Below are positions 11,866 to 25,164 of a stretch of 64,000 nucleotides of DNA, in pieces; position 1 is the stretch's first letter; every line of letters starts with the position of its first letter. This DNA comes from Phragmites australis (lineage: Eukaryota; Streptophyta; Magnoliopsida; Poales; Poaceae). The translations under genes and the position numbers were made by a program. The notes under the pieces were generated by a model, which was not told where the DNA came from, ran no database searches, and saw only the letters and a list, made by a program, of their open reading frames with translations. The stretch is taken from the NCBI RefSeq assembly GCF_958298935.1, contig NC_084927.1, forward strand, positions 24,192,001 to 24,256,000. Reading direction: 5' to 3'.

Positions 11866-12400
11866 GGAGTTGCATTTGACTGAATTTGATAGGAAAATTT
11901 AGAAATCAAACAACATATTAGTTGTTACGCTACACGAGATCATGGTATTAGGTAGCCAGTGAGGTGGCATAGTTCACATGCCGTAGATGGTCGAGCCACG
12001 ACCTCTGACAACAACATGAAACACTGATGAAGCCGTGGATTGGTATGGCAAGACACGGGAGCTGGGCTTGGGCTGCACACCTCGTGGTGAGCTACATTTG
12101 ACTAAATTTTTTATGGCAATTTAGAAATCAAACAAAAAGATTTGTTGCTTCCCTGCACGCCATAATGTTAGGTAGGTTAGGTAGGTTCGAGCAAGGTACA
12201 ACCCGTAAGTCCTAAGTGTTTGATTGATAACAAGGGACATCAATGAAGATGTGGATCGACAAAGGCAAGATGTAGCCTCCAAGAGCTAGGCTTGGGCTGG
12301 GCAGCTTGTGTCCACAATAACAAGCCCAAGATGTTTGAATGAATTTGTTAAGAAAATTCAGAATCAGATGATAGATTTATTGATGGATTGTATATATATG
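11866..12400. repeat. Degenerate ~222-230 bp tandem repeat, about 2.3 copies
   Basis: Copy 1 starts at 11867 (GAGTTGCATTTGACTGAATT) and copy 2 at 12089 (GAGCTACATTTGACTAAATT). A partial third begins near 12330. Shared internal words are TTTAGAAATCAAACAA, a TTAGGTAG block and GGGCTTGGGCTG. Divergence is high, roughly a quarter of positions by eye. Confidence 0.6.
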
Positions 12401-13053
12401 TATATAGGTTGACGAGCCTAGAAGAGCATATATCTAAAATATTTGCTGATAGAGGTAAAAGAAATAGAAGTCTAATGCTAAAGAAGACTGATGAGTCAAC
12501 CACGTTATTTACCTAAGCCAACTTAGGCATTGTTTGTTTGTATTTTTACCTAGCTTCTCATCCATAATAGTCTCTAGCCCTAACAAACAGGACGACTTTT
12601 GAAACCGGCTTGGACGTGTGTCTCGATGTCCGGATGAAACTCATCGACAGCCTTAAACGAGTTAGATACTTCTTTTGGTCATAAATATTTATTAATTTGA
12701 TCAAAATCATGTCAAAATTTTAAAACTTTGACCGTCATTAACTTCCAAAATATTTAGTTTAAAAATAAAAAATTACATGTGTAGATTTATCTTGAAAAAT
12801 ACTTTTATAATATTATACTTTTATTAGATAATATAATTATACTCTAATAGAAGATAATAGTTAAAATTACACATAAAAATAATAAAAAATTAAAAAATGA
12901 TAAGTATTTATGACAGTAGGGAGCAGTTGTTATGCTCTCAGAAATCCACAACGGCGCGAACGGAACGTATCACCGACTTAGATCAACAGCAGCAGCGTCG
13001 GGCTGCTCACGCCTACGTAAACAATAGCCGAGATTTCATCGATCACAAGCATA

Positions 13054-14152
13054 ATTTTTTTATTTTTACATTTTATAACTTAAATAATTAAATAAATAGA
13101 CTCTGAATGAAAAGATTTATAATAATAATCGCTTATCGTCCTCTGAAGGGTTACATCACTCTTAGAAGACGATACGTATGCCATAGTGGCATGGCCAAGT
13201 CTTACTGCCCTCTTATTAGGCAGTTAGGCCTTAGAGGACGGGTAGCCCCCATCATAAACAGTGCGTATGATGAACAATATTCAACGTTAATTTTTTCCTC
13301 CTATCTTCTCTATTTAAAACAATAGTCTCATATTACTCTAAAAATTCTATAACTTTTTGTATATGTTCCATAATCTATGTGCAACCCATTTTAATTGGAT
13401 TCACTAAAAAGCCTATATAGAATATAAACTAAAATTCTCCAAAAAAAAGTCTACTTTTATAACTTATAGCAATTGTTAGGGAATCAAATAAATTCCCAAA
13501 AATCTGGAATAATTCACTAATATTTTTCTTATGTGACAGAATAATTTATAAAATTATTTACAGCCCTAGTTTTATATATGTTAGCATTCAAATTGAGTTA
13601 AAAAGAAGAATATCACATGAAATTATAAAAATACATATAAATTGAGCATAACAAAGGAACTCACTTTTTCACCATACAAACTAGTAATGAAAATAATTTT
13701 AGAAATTATTTCATCACATAAGAAGAATATTAGTGAATTTTTTCAGATTTTTGGAAATTTATTTGATGCCCTAACAATTGCTATAAATTATAAAAGTAGA
13801 CTTTTTTTTTGGAGAATTTTAGTTTAAATTGTACACAGGTTTTTTAGGTGAATCTAATTAAAATGAGTTTCACATGGATTATGGAACATGTATAAAAAGT
13901 TTAGAATTTTTGAAGCAACAGAAAAATACTGTTTTAAACTGAGAGATAGTATGAGAATTTGGACGTTGAGTGCTGTTTATCACTGGGATACTATTCATCT
14001 ACGCGATAAGCCCTAACCGTCCAACAGGACGGTAAGAATAGGTCGTATTACTGTATCATGCTTACTGTTACAGGTGTTTATTATTATAAATCTTTTATCC
14101 GGAGTCTATTTATTTAATTATTTAAGTTAGAAAATGTAAAAATAAAAAAAAA
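13054..14152. mobile_element. Foldback element with ~450-500 bp inverted arms
   Basis: The left arm (13054 to about 13560) is repeated inverted in the right arm (about 13690-14152). Matching pairs include TTATTTTTACATTTT, AACTTAAATAATTAAATAAA and TAGACTC at the ends, and AACTAAAATTCTCC and TATAGCAATTGTTAGG inside. The spacer is only about 130 bp. No ORF is present, so it is non-autonomous. The arms' core matches the element at 33.1-33.9 kb, so they belong to one group. The target duplication is unclear. Confidence 0.8.
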
Positions 14153-17052
14153 CTCTCCCAAGCACGCCCGTGGTCGGGGGCTCGGGGCTCGGCGGAGCAG
14201 CCTGTCAATTGGTTCGCCCACGCGTGGGGTGGGTGAAGATTTGTCGCGAGAAAGCCGTGCGCGCGCGTGCGAGCCGTCCGCGGGAAAATCTGGTAGCCTG
14301 GCCTCGCCTCGGAGTCGATTTTCACGATCCAGCCCAGACGGCTGCCAGCCACGCCTGACGCCCCCCTCAACAAGCGAAGCGGGCCCGCGTCCACGAGGAG
14401 GCCGGGACGACGCAGCGCCCTGAGCCCACGCATTCCCCAACGCCGACCCCGAGCCCATTCGTCCCAGCCGACCCCGAGCCCATTCGTCCCAACCAACCGC
14501 CCGTCCGCCTCCTGCGACGGCAACCACACGCCGGTGAGGCGGTCCGTGACGCCGACTCCCAGCTCCCAGGCGCCTCTCTCTCTCTCAGACTCTCACTCGC
14601 ATTGGCTGCCATGCTGCCCCTCGCTCACCCAGCCCGCCACCCCGACCCCCGCCTCCCGCCTCCGCGGCGCGCTCCCGCTCCGGCTCGAGGTCGAGTACGC
14701 CTCCCCGACAGCTCCCGTGCTCGGACCCTCGCCCGAGCGCGTCCTCCGAGCTAGGGGCGGCCGAAACCGAAACCGCCTCTACGAGCGGCGGCGGCGGCGG
14801 CGGCGGCGGCAGCGTCTTGTCCTTCCTGTGCCCGCTCCTCAAGTTCATCGGGGTAACTAATAACGCCGAACTTTGGGCTTGCTTAGCAGCGCGGGATAGA
14901 GGATTGCTTAAATTGGTGTCCTTTGTGTGAATTGCTGAGCAGGGAGGCGATCCTTCGCAGGAACGGAACGACGTCGTGGAGGTAAATCTCGACGTCGGTG
15001 AGGCCTTTGCGTTTGACAAGCGAACCCTGAACTAATAACTTGGATGAGAAGAATCTAGAGTTCAGAATCAAGTATCATGCTGAATTGGATGGCTAAAATA
15101 AGTGCATTTCTTACAGCATGTATTCGCAAAAGGGTACTTTTGATCAATATATATTGCAACTTGCTCATTAGTTTTCATTTGGTGTGTAGTCTGCGTCGTC
15201 AACCTGAAGTACTAGTGTTACTGTTCATGATGGATATTGGGGCTATTCCTTTTCTGCTTCCCCTGATGACTATCTGTCGACTGTCGTTACATCCGTTTGC
15301 CAGGTTGCTACATCTTCGCTTTCAAGTTTAGCTAGACTGCCATGGGGATCAAGTGTAGCTACTAACAGTGGCGAGAACATTGATTCGGCCACAAGCGCTC
15401 CAACTCTGCAACTGTACGAGTTTGGTAAAAACAATAAATTCTGCTAGCTGTGACTTGTAGGCACACCAATTTCAGGTTTTTATAACGTGCTGATTGAATC
15501 CTTTGTTGTCCTTCCAATAGAGGCATGTCCCTTCTGTATGAGAGTTCGGGAGGCCCTGACTGAGCTTGATCTTTCTGTAGAGGTGCTCAACCAACTTACA
15601 ATGATTCTTCAGTTCAGCAATCTTATCATGATATTATAAACTAGTACTTAGGAAAACCACACAACTGATGTACCTGTACTTGCATTATTGTTGTGCAGTA
15701 GTACATGTCAAGGAGATAATTTGTTGTGCAGTATTCTGATGCTGTCTTCTTGTTGGTTTCCAACTTGTGTTACTAATGTTTCAGGTTTATCCTTGTCCAA
15801 AAGGATCACTACGGCACAGAAATGCGGTCAAGAAAATTGGAGGGAAGGAGCAGTATGCCTTTGCCTACTAAGTATTTACTAATAGATGCACAATGCCTCA
15901 ATTGAATAGAATTTTGAATGCCTAGAAAGTTCATGAATTCTATCTTTGTTCATGGTTAACTTTGTTGGCATCATTAACACAGTTGTGCATCTTTCTTTGT
16001 GATGTCCTCTTTACTTCCACTGAACTGTAGTTTTCTATGCAGGTTTCCACTGCTTGTTGATGCTAGTACTGGTGTCACAATGTATGAAAGTGGTAAGTTC
16101 TGATGAATCTTTTGGTTTGAAGGGAAACTTTGCCCATTTTAGCAGTTTTGGTTTGCTATCCACGAAAATTCCATGACAGGGGTCTCTGAAACTTTTAATA
16201 GTTAACTTTTAGATGAAGTGGTTCTTGTCCGGATAGTTTAGTGAAAGCCTGCTGCTTAACTGCAAAATAAATACTGATGCTAATATGTGCTTGGATGTGC
16301 AGGAGATATTGTGAAGTATCTGTTTAGACATTACGGACAAGGAAGGAGTCCTTCTGGACTTCTTGAGAGGTATTCAGCTTTGCTTGTTTCGAGAAGCTCA
16401 TGCTACCTATTCTAAGTGATGGATGTTATGTGGGGCCTGTCATACAGACGTCGCAACAAGTGTCAAGAATAGGCCATGGCGTGATGCTTGCCAGCTAGTT
16501 AGGATCGAGTCGGTTGGCGTTGATTAGATTTGTTAGTTGTCAGTTCAGTTTGTCGGTCAAGATTTGGTTGTTATCAAGTTGTTAGCAAGCCGGTCATCTC
16601 TATAAAGAGTGGAGGCGCCAGGAATAAAGGCAAGCAGACATTATCCATCTATCTCCTCTCTTTCTCTCCAATTCTCTCTGCGTCTCATCACGGCTCCGGG
16701 AAGGTGAGGCTATCGACCTCGCCCTCCGTCAAGCACAGCTACTCCTTACGCAACAACACCATGGAGAGCAGCCGTGACAGCTTGGTATCAGGAGTAGGCT
16801 CCCCTGGGACTGCCACCATGTCTGGAAACGACACGAGCGGCACTAGCCAAACCCAGCAGACAACGGCGCTTGACATCATTCTCACCAAACTCGACAATAT
16901 CGACATCCTGTACCATGGAGTCAATGAATGGCACCCTCTGCGACATCGACTAGTAGCAATGGGCGCACAACATCGCTATCACACGCCTAGAGCAAGGCCG
17001 TGAGCAGTCGGCGCTAAATGGCCACGGGCCGCCGGCACAGAACACATCCTCC

Positions 17053-20000
17053 ATGCGCCTGTTGCCACGCCATGACGGTTTACTGCCCCACCCCCACGCG
17101 GGCGTGCCGGCTACTGACCGCTCGCCGCGGCTCCACAAGTTCTTCCATGGCGTGCGCACCAACGGGGACGATAAGGTTTGGTGGGCGGCGTTCCATCTCA
17201 CGGATGCTGCGCAACAATGGTACATGCGCATAGAGCGGGAGGAAGGTGCACCTACATGGACACGCATCTCCAAGCTCCTCAATTTGCGCTTTGGACCAAC
17301 CTCTGTGCACCAACCCGCTTGGCGAATTGGCGGCTTGCCGCCGCACAGGGACTGTCGCCGATTACTCCGACCACTTCCTCGAGCTACCTCCCTCACCGAC
17401 CCTCTGACGGAATCTCAGCAGATCCAATTGTTTACAGTTGGCTTAGAGGAGCTCTTGAGCATTGATGTACAAATGCAAAATCCAAGGACGCTAGAGATGG
17501 CCATGAACTTGGCACGCTCCTTTGAGCGTCGAGAAAAGGCTGTGGCAGCAAGCACCCGCGCGTCACGCGCGGAATTCCGGTCCACCTTCTCCGCGCACAA
17601 ATCTAGCTCCAAGCCTGCTTCCAGAAGCACCGCAGCGGAAAAGGTTTCCACAGCACTGGCCTCGGTGGTGCCATCGATGGCAACAGTTGCGGGCCACATG
17701 GTCAAGCGCCTGTCGCCAGTGGAAATGGAGGAGCGTCGACGCCTTGGCCTATGCTACAATTGTGACGAGCACTACGATCGTGGTCACAACAAAGTATGCA
17801 AACGCCTCTTCTTGGAGATGGAGGACGACGACGACACTGACGGCCAACAGGAGGCCATCGAGGAGGCTCCTCTCATCTCCTTGCATGCAATCACCGGTGT
17901 CAAGTCAAGCGAGACAATGCAAGTCCAGCTGCGCATCGGTGAAGCCTCCTTCAGCGCACTGCTCCACTCCGGGTCAACCCACAATTTCTTCTTAGAGTTA
18001 GCGGTAGCACGCACAGGTCTTCGCTTCCACCTGCGAGGAAATATCCATGTCACGGTGGCCAATGGAGAAAAGGTGCCATGTGCGGGGGTCTATCGCCACA
18101 CCAAGTTTGCCATCGAGACTGAAGACTTCACCAGCGATTTGTTCGTGTTGCCACTCGGAGGTTACGACATGGTGCTGGGAACACAATGGCTGGCTACGCT
18201 AGGTCCTATCCTGTGGGATTTTAGCCGCCTGACAATGTTGTTCTGGCACAAAGACTGTCGGATCACGTGGACGGGGGTCGCCGGGCCACTAAGCCATCGA
18301 CTGGCGGTGTGCGCAGGGCCTGATCTGCTGGCTGCCCTCCTCGCTGAATTTGAAGATGTTTTTGCTGAGCCACAAGGACTACCGCCGCCACAATTTAGGG
18401 ACCACCACATACACCTGCTTCCGGGATCGTCACTGGTGGCAGTCCGGCCATATCGTTATCCAGCCGCCCAAAAGGACGAACTAGAGTGCCAGTGCCGGGC
18501 CTTAGTGCAGCAGGGCCTCATCTGGCGCAGTTCCTCGGTGTTCTGCTCGCCGGTGCTCCTAGTGAAGAAGACGGACGGATCCTGGCGCATGTGCGTAGAC
18601 TACCATGCTCTCAACGAGCGCACGGTGAAGGATAAATTTCCAATACATGGGTGGACGAGCTGCTTGATGAGCTTCACGGCACAATCTTCACCAAATTGGA
18701 CCTTCGATCCGGTTATCACCAAGTTCACATGTTTCCTGGCGACGTTGCAAAGACAACCTTCCGCACACACGAGGACTTGTGCTAGTTCCTTGTTATGCCC
18801 TTTAGCCTGACTAACGCCCCGGCGACATTCCAAGCATTGATGAACGACGTCCTTCGCCCGTACCTCCGTCGCTTCGTCCTTGTCTTCTTCGACGACATAC
18901 TAATCTACAGCTCGTCATGGTCAGCGCATCTGCAACATCTTCGCATCGTCCTTATGGGGAAACGTCTAAATAATATTCTAATTAATCACCAGGAGGATCA
19001 TTATTCAATCACAATCTCGATGATTAAACAGAATACCATTTCAGTACTCCCGGCACGTGTTTTATGTCCAAGATTGGAACACATGCCTTCTAATGTTTAG
19101 CATTACAACATAGCTTAAAAAGAGCAAGTAATTAACTTTTATATTACAAGTCTTTAACATGCAGCCATTTTCAACAATTTACATCAAAGGGTAACAACAA
19201 CTATGCAGCGAAAACATAAACCTCCAACAAAAGAGAGTGGAGCCACATATCCTTAAGCTCCACCCCAAAAGCATGACCTCCGAGAGTAGGATGCACTACT
19301 CTCGCCCGCCACCCTGATCGGCAGGTATAAAATAGCCAAACACCGGCTCTTCCTCACTAGCAGCACCTGAAAACACAGGCATGAGTATGAAGGTACTCGC
19401 AAGATTTAAACCATATAGAGCACATATACATAGCTCGACTCCAAGGATTATGCATTGAGCTATTAGCAAGAAAAAGTCACATGATTAAGTTAAACATAAG
19501 CGGTAAACAATTTAGATATATATGTGTGAGCAACTAACTTAACCAACAACAACATCAATTTACTCTGCCAAAACCAACTGAACATAAATAACTGTAACCA
19601 TTATGAACATACGTGTAACAAAGACCAACTCAACCATCTCCTACATATCCAACCATCAACCACAAGCGAAAACTCTACGACCGATGCAGATGGACAGAAG
19701 CATGCTCATGATCGAGAGCGCAACATTTTGAAATGTTTTTACACCTTGCAAGGGATACTTTTGGATCCACACGACTTGAGGACCATACAGCTTGCATGAC
19801 CACACAGATCCATACAAGGGGTACTCATGTCAACCTTTCCCAATAAGCCTTAACCCTTTGGATCATGCATCGCTCGGCGCGGAGGTACTAGAACTACTCC
19901 TGGAGCAAACTAGCACCTCTTACAAGCCTGCCCGCTCACACCGTCGATGTTCACGCCCAAATGATCACAACTACAGAGGTATTCGGCTTGCCTTACCATT

Positions 20001-23000
20001 AGATCTGCATGTGGTGAGTAAGATAAGGGCTAAAGCCGACTACACCGACGATCGGTGCTTAAACGACGCAAGCGGTCTACGGTGTCGGGGATCCTCTCCC
20101 GGCCTGCCCTCAGGACTTTCCTTCGAAGCAGATAACACCCCTAGCACCGCCCACATCTTATCTCATACTCACCACTCGTCTAACATCATCAACCCATAAC
20201 CAACATTATGATCATTAGGAAAGTAAATAACATCTATGCTCGCGAATGATGAAATAATTCATCGCTCGACTTCTACCGAATGACCTATGCATTACTAAGC
20301 ATTTCGATTTGATTTGGAATCTAGACACCAACAACATACTCAAGGTGACAAGGAAAGGATGAACAACAATTCAAGGTAGAAGTAATGCATTCAACATAGG
20401 ATCTACCCATTTGTACTCGATCTTGACTCGACGCATGCAAACATACATAAGCATAATTTATTAATTTTAAACTTCATTCAATTGAACAAGGGTGAAATAT
20501 GCTTAGTTGCTTGCCTTGCTGCTCAGGTGGCTGCCTATAGTTACCCACACAACACTCGTAGAAAATCTGGAAGATTGGAGTCGTCTTTGACCACGATCGT
20601 CTCCCGCTCTGGCTCCTTGTTCACTAAACAAGAACGTGTGCAATGATGAACATTAATGAATGCAACAAGGTATGCCACAATGCTCAACAACATGCTAGAA
20701 GTACAAGACATGCAAATCAATGCAATACTAAACGATCTAAATGAAATCTGGAAACTAACAACCATTCGGAGTATCCGGGTTGGTTCGGAGTATCCGGGTT
20801 TGGACCCTCCGGGTGAACCTCCGGAAGAGGCGCTTGGTTACCGCCTTCTGCTTGTCTGACTCGGAGTATCCGGGTGAATCCGGAATATCCGAGTTCCGAA
20901 GCCTCCGGGCCATCCTATGGTGAAGGCGCTTAGTTAGCCACTATTCTAATTTAACCCGGAACCTCCGGGCTGGTCCGGACTATCCGGGATGTGCTGGACA
21001 CTCCGGGTGAGGCTCCAGGAGAGACTCTCGGTTATTCGTTAACGCAACTACCCGGAGTCTCCGGGCTTACCCGGATTATCCAGGTGATACAGACTTGGGT
21101 TCTTCCACGACTTTTTCCTCGGGTGATTCGACTCACTTTACAAATTTGTGTTACACAAACGTGTATATGCCCTATCCAAAGGATTCTAAACCTATCTTGC
21201 ACTCTAAATCCTAACCAATTTTAAACACAATTCGATCATCGATTTCTGCTGAACCTGGAGTATCCGGGTGAGGCCGAAATATCCGAGTTAGCCTAGAAAA
21301 CTGTTCTCGAGTAGATTTTTGGGTCGATTCGAGTTGCGATCTTTTTCAAGCCTAAATGGAACATGTTAGGAATAGTCCAAGAGTCTTGGAACTTACTCAT
21401 CAACTAGCAACACGATTCTAGAGCTCATATTCGCCAAAAACTCCATTTTGCTTCAAAATGCTCAAGAACGCCAAGAACTTCAAGAACTACTCGATTCTTT
21501 CATGAAAATGAAAATGAATTGGATAGATGAGCAGCTCATGAGCTAGAGAATGCAATGTTACCACATGCATACCTTGGTCTTGCTCCTAGATAGAGAAATC
21601 CAAGGGAGAGTGAGAGAGCATGAGAGTGGAGTGAGAGGGATGCTGCAGCTGCTGGCTGCACGGTGGGGTCGTGGGGAGTGAGGGAGGAGAGAGAGAGCAA
21701 GTGGGGCTGCCCACTTGAGTGGTTGGGATGGTGGGACCCACATGTTAGAGAAAGGAGGTATTTCCAATGCGATTTCTATTCTTTTCTCTCCTAATTTTCT
21801 TTCTCTTATCCAAATAATTTTAAACGAATTGTTCTAATGTGCCAAAATAATTCCACTCCAATTTAATTATGACGCTAATGACACATGATTAAGCTTAATC
21901 ACGAGATTACAGAATTTGGGATGTGACAGTCCTCACCACCATGCGTGAGCAGAAGCTCTTCATCAAGCGCTGAAAGTGTGCATTTGGGGAATATTCAATG
22001 TCTTATCTGGGGCACATTGTCTTGGCGGTAGGATCCGTCCGCTGGGTACTACCGAAAGTTTATCAAGGGGTTCGGCGCAATGGCGAAGCCGCTGACCCAA
22101 TTACTGAAGAAAGATGGCTTTGTCTAGTCACTGGAGGCCGACAAGTCCTTCTCGGCGCTCAAGAGCGCTCTCACGGCCGGACCAGTATTGGCCCTGCCAG
22201 ACTTCGCGCACAGCTTCATCGTCGAATGCGACACATCCGGCTCAGGAATCGGCGCTGTGCTTCAAGGCGACAAGCCCATTGCCTTCTTCAGCCGACCCAT
22301 CGTGCCATGACACCGCGCTTTGGCAGCTTATGAGAGGGAGATGGTAAGGCTAGTTTAGGCCGTTCAACATTGACGTCCGTACTTGTGGGGGCATCAATTT
22401 ATCGTCAAGACAGATCATTACAACTTGAAGTTCCTTTTGGATTAGTGCCTCACTACAATTCCTCAACACCATTGGGTTAGCAAATTGCTTGGATTCGATT
22501 TTAGTGTCAAGTACAAGCCCGGGCGCCTCAATGTGGTGGCAAACGCTCTCTCTCGTAGGGAGGCAAACACGGGCGAGCTGACCGCCATCTCTACTCTGAG
22601 CTTCAAGACGATCTCTGCATTTAGGGCTTCATTAGGGTCAGAACCGACGTTGGTGGCGCTCCGTGACCAGATACGTGATGGCGCTATTGGGGAGTCGTGG
22701 GTGCTGGCTGATGGCTTGGTGACATACAAGTGGTGCATATATGTGCCACCTTCATCGCCACTCCTGCAGAATATCGTTGCCGCAACCCATGAGGAGGGGC
22801 ATGAAGGAGTACAGAAGACTCTGAATCGCCTACGCCGGGATTTTCACACTCCTAATGCGCACACGTTGGTGCAAGACTATGTGCGCAGCTGTGCGACGTG
22901 CCAGCGCAATAAAACGGAGCATCTACACCCGACTGGTCTTCTGCTGCCCCTGTCGGTGCCAACGACAGTGTGATCTGACATAGCAATTGACTTTATCAAA

Positions 23001-24030
23001 GGGCTTCCCAAGGTTGGCGGCAAGACGGTCGTCCTGACAGTGGTCGACAGGTTCTCAAAGTATAGCCACTTCGTTCCATTGGCCCACCTGTATTCGGCGG
23101 AATCGATGGCTTGTGTGTTCTTCACTGAAATTGTCTGTCTCCGTGGCGTGCCGACGTCCATCGCCCCCGACCACGATCCTGTCTTCACGTCGGCGTTCTG
23201 GAGGGAGCTGTTCCAAGCCATGGACTCCAAGCTGCACATGACATCCGCATTTCATCCACTGTCAGACGGCCATTCCGAGGCCGTCAACAAAGTAATCGCA
23301 ATGTACCTCTGCTACCTGACTGGAGATTGTCCACGCCAATGGGTACGTTGGCTTTCGTGGGCCAAGTATGTGCATAATACATCGTACCATTTAGCGAAAC
23401 CGGACACTCCGTTCTGGGTGGTCTATGGTCGGGAACCTCCCTCAATGTGGTCATATGAACCAGGCGAACTATGGGTGGCTGTAATGGCTCATGCAATGGA
23501 GGAGCATGAAGAGTTTCTGGTTGACATCCGCATTCGTCTTGAGCAGGCGCCACAACTGGCCAAGAAGAATTACGACAGGGGTCGTCGTGATACTTCGTTC
23601 AAAGAAGGAGAGTGGGTTTAGCTGTGCCTTCGACACCGCGCCCCTGCGACTGTCCCAGAACAGGTCAAAGGGAAGCTGAAGCCGCGCTTCTATGGGTCGT
23701 ATAAGGTGACAACAGTTATCAATCCGGCAGCCTATCGCCTTGCGCTGCCGGCAGGGTGTCGCCTTCACAATGTCTTCCATGTTGGACTGCTGAAGCAGTT
23801 CTTTGGCGTGCCACCATAGGCTCCACCCTCTCTGCCTTCGATGCGCCATGGGGCTGTTATCCCGGTTCTAGCTCGAGCGCTCAAGACACGCTTGTGCCGC
23901 GGGATGCGCCAAGTGTTGATCCAATGAGAGGGACAACCTCCTTCGGCAGCTTCGTGGGAGGACTTGCAACAATTCCAAGAGCGCTATCCGGACTTCTAGC
24001 TCAAGGACGAACTGGTTCTCGAGGGGAGGG
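17053..24030 (+). pseudogene. Decayed gypsy gag-pol of the chromovirus
   Basis: Recognisable in order are: gag, about 17100-17700 (HLTDAAQQWYM); a CCHC-like knuckle (LCYNCDEHYDRGH); protease near 17965; reverse transcriptase, about 18480-18950 ([26 protein letters not shown]); RNase H after the insertion ([15 protein letters not shown]); integrase with its zinc finger and core, about 22750-23500 (VVDRFSKYSHF, HPLSDGHSE); and a C-terminal chromodomain-like WEDLQQF at about 23960. Lesions: protease active-site Asp replaced by His, a frameshift near 18640, stops near 18784, 22307, 22445, 22972 and 23620, and a 3-kb insertion. It is not functional. Confidence 0.85.
18953..21928 (-). mobile_element. 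Nested solo LTR, ~3.0 kb, in the chromovirus RT domain
   Basis: A perfect 5-bp duplication GTCCT flanks it (18948-18952, 21929-21933). Read on the minus strand it starts TGTCACATCCCAAATTC and ends CGTTTCCCCATA, so the terminal CA is mutated to TA. Removing it rejoins the chromovirus sequence across HLRIVL/TTMREQ. It carries CCGGGT/CCGGA-type clusters at 20760-21280. No internal region is attached. Confidence 0.8.
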
Positions 24031-25164
24031 GGGAGTTATGTGGGGCCTGTCATACAGACATCGCAACAAGCGTCAAGAATAGGCCATGGCATGATGCTTG
24101 CCAGCTAGTTAGGATCGAGTCGGTTGGCGTCGAGTTAGATTTGTTAGTTGTCAGTTCAGTTTGTTAGTCAAGATTTGGTTGTTATCAAGCGAGCCATCTC
24201 TATAAAGAGTGGAGGCTCAAGGAATAAAGGCAAGCAGAAATTATCCATCTATCTCCTCTCTTCCTCTCCAATTCTCTTTGCGTCTCATCACGGCTCCGGG
24301 AAGGCGAGGCTATCGACCTCGCCCTCCTGTCGAGCAGGGCTACTCCTTGCGCAGCAACACAACGGAGGCAGCCGTGACTTGGAGATGATATACTTCATAC
24401 TTGTCAATGATTTTGAAATGTTTTTTTCCAAGGAAGAAGTATGATACTGACATGACTAAAGCAATGTAAAATACTTTCTAAAATGGCTCTAGACAAATTT
24501 CCTTTCACTGTATGTGATTCTCAAACGTTCTCCATGTCTTTGCAGTACAGTTTTCACAGGATGGGTTCCCACTCTTCTTAGAGCTGGAAGAGGAATGACA
24601 TTGTGGAACAAAGCTGGTGTTGTGCCTGCAGAGAAGTTGGAACTCTTCTCGTATGAGAATAATTCTGTAAGAATCGCTTCTATCCTTGTCCTCTTGTTAG
24701 GAGCTCTATTACCCGTCTCTGATGTGGCTCATGTTCCCCTTGGTACATTATGGTTCAGTACGCAAGGATTGTTCATGAGGCTCTATGTGAATTGGAGCTT
24801 CCTTATGTTCTCCAGAACGTGGGAGAGGGATCGTCAGAGATGATTTGCTTCTAAGGAAATCGGGTTCGAAGCAGGTAATGGTAGCCATATGACGCCCCAT
24901 GAAAAGCAGCACCTGATTATTTTCATGATAGGATCTGAATTTCTGATACTCACAAATGCTGCCTATATACTTGTTTTATTATATTTGTTTTCACGGAATG
25001 CAACCTCAGTGGCCAATATTTTGGGTTGTATCAGCAAATTGTCTTAGTATGGCATTTTTTTTAGTTGCGGGTGCCTTCTGTAACTTACCTTGCCACTTTA
25101 ACAGCTTCTATTCTTGATGACTTACCCCTCCAACAAAACGAAGAAGAAGCATAACTTGTAACAT

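Larger units (their letters stand above)
16424..24378 (+). mobile_element. Ty3/gypsy chromovirus (Reina-like) with nested solo LTR
   Basis: The two LTRs (16424-16779, 24034-24378) share about 90% by eye, both starting GTTATGTGGGGCC and ending GCCGTGAC. A primer-binding site TGGTATCAGGA lies at 16783, just after the 5' LTR. A purine tract GAGGGGAGGGGGGA precedes the 3' LTR. Possible target duplications are ATGGA (before) and TTGGA (after). The host sequence on either side is intron 7 of the thioredoxin-fold gene. About 3 kb of the length is the solo LTR at 18953-21928. Confidence 0.9.

Noticed and set aside
14114..14529. 135-137 codon minus-strand frames upstream of the thioredoxin-fold gene
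   Set aside because: They run into the foldback arm at their C-terminal end (the tail is arm sequence) and lie in a GC-rich promoter with a 24-bp direct repeat. No domain.
17415..18833. Several open frames antisense to the chromovirus pol
   Set aside because: They mirror the gag-pol coding strand and have no domains of their own.
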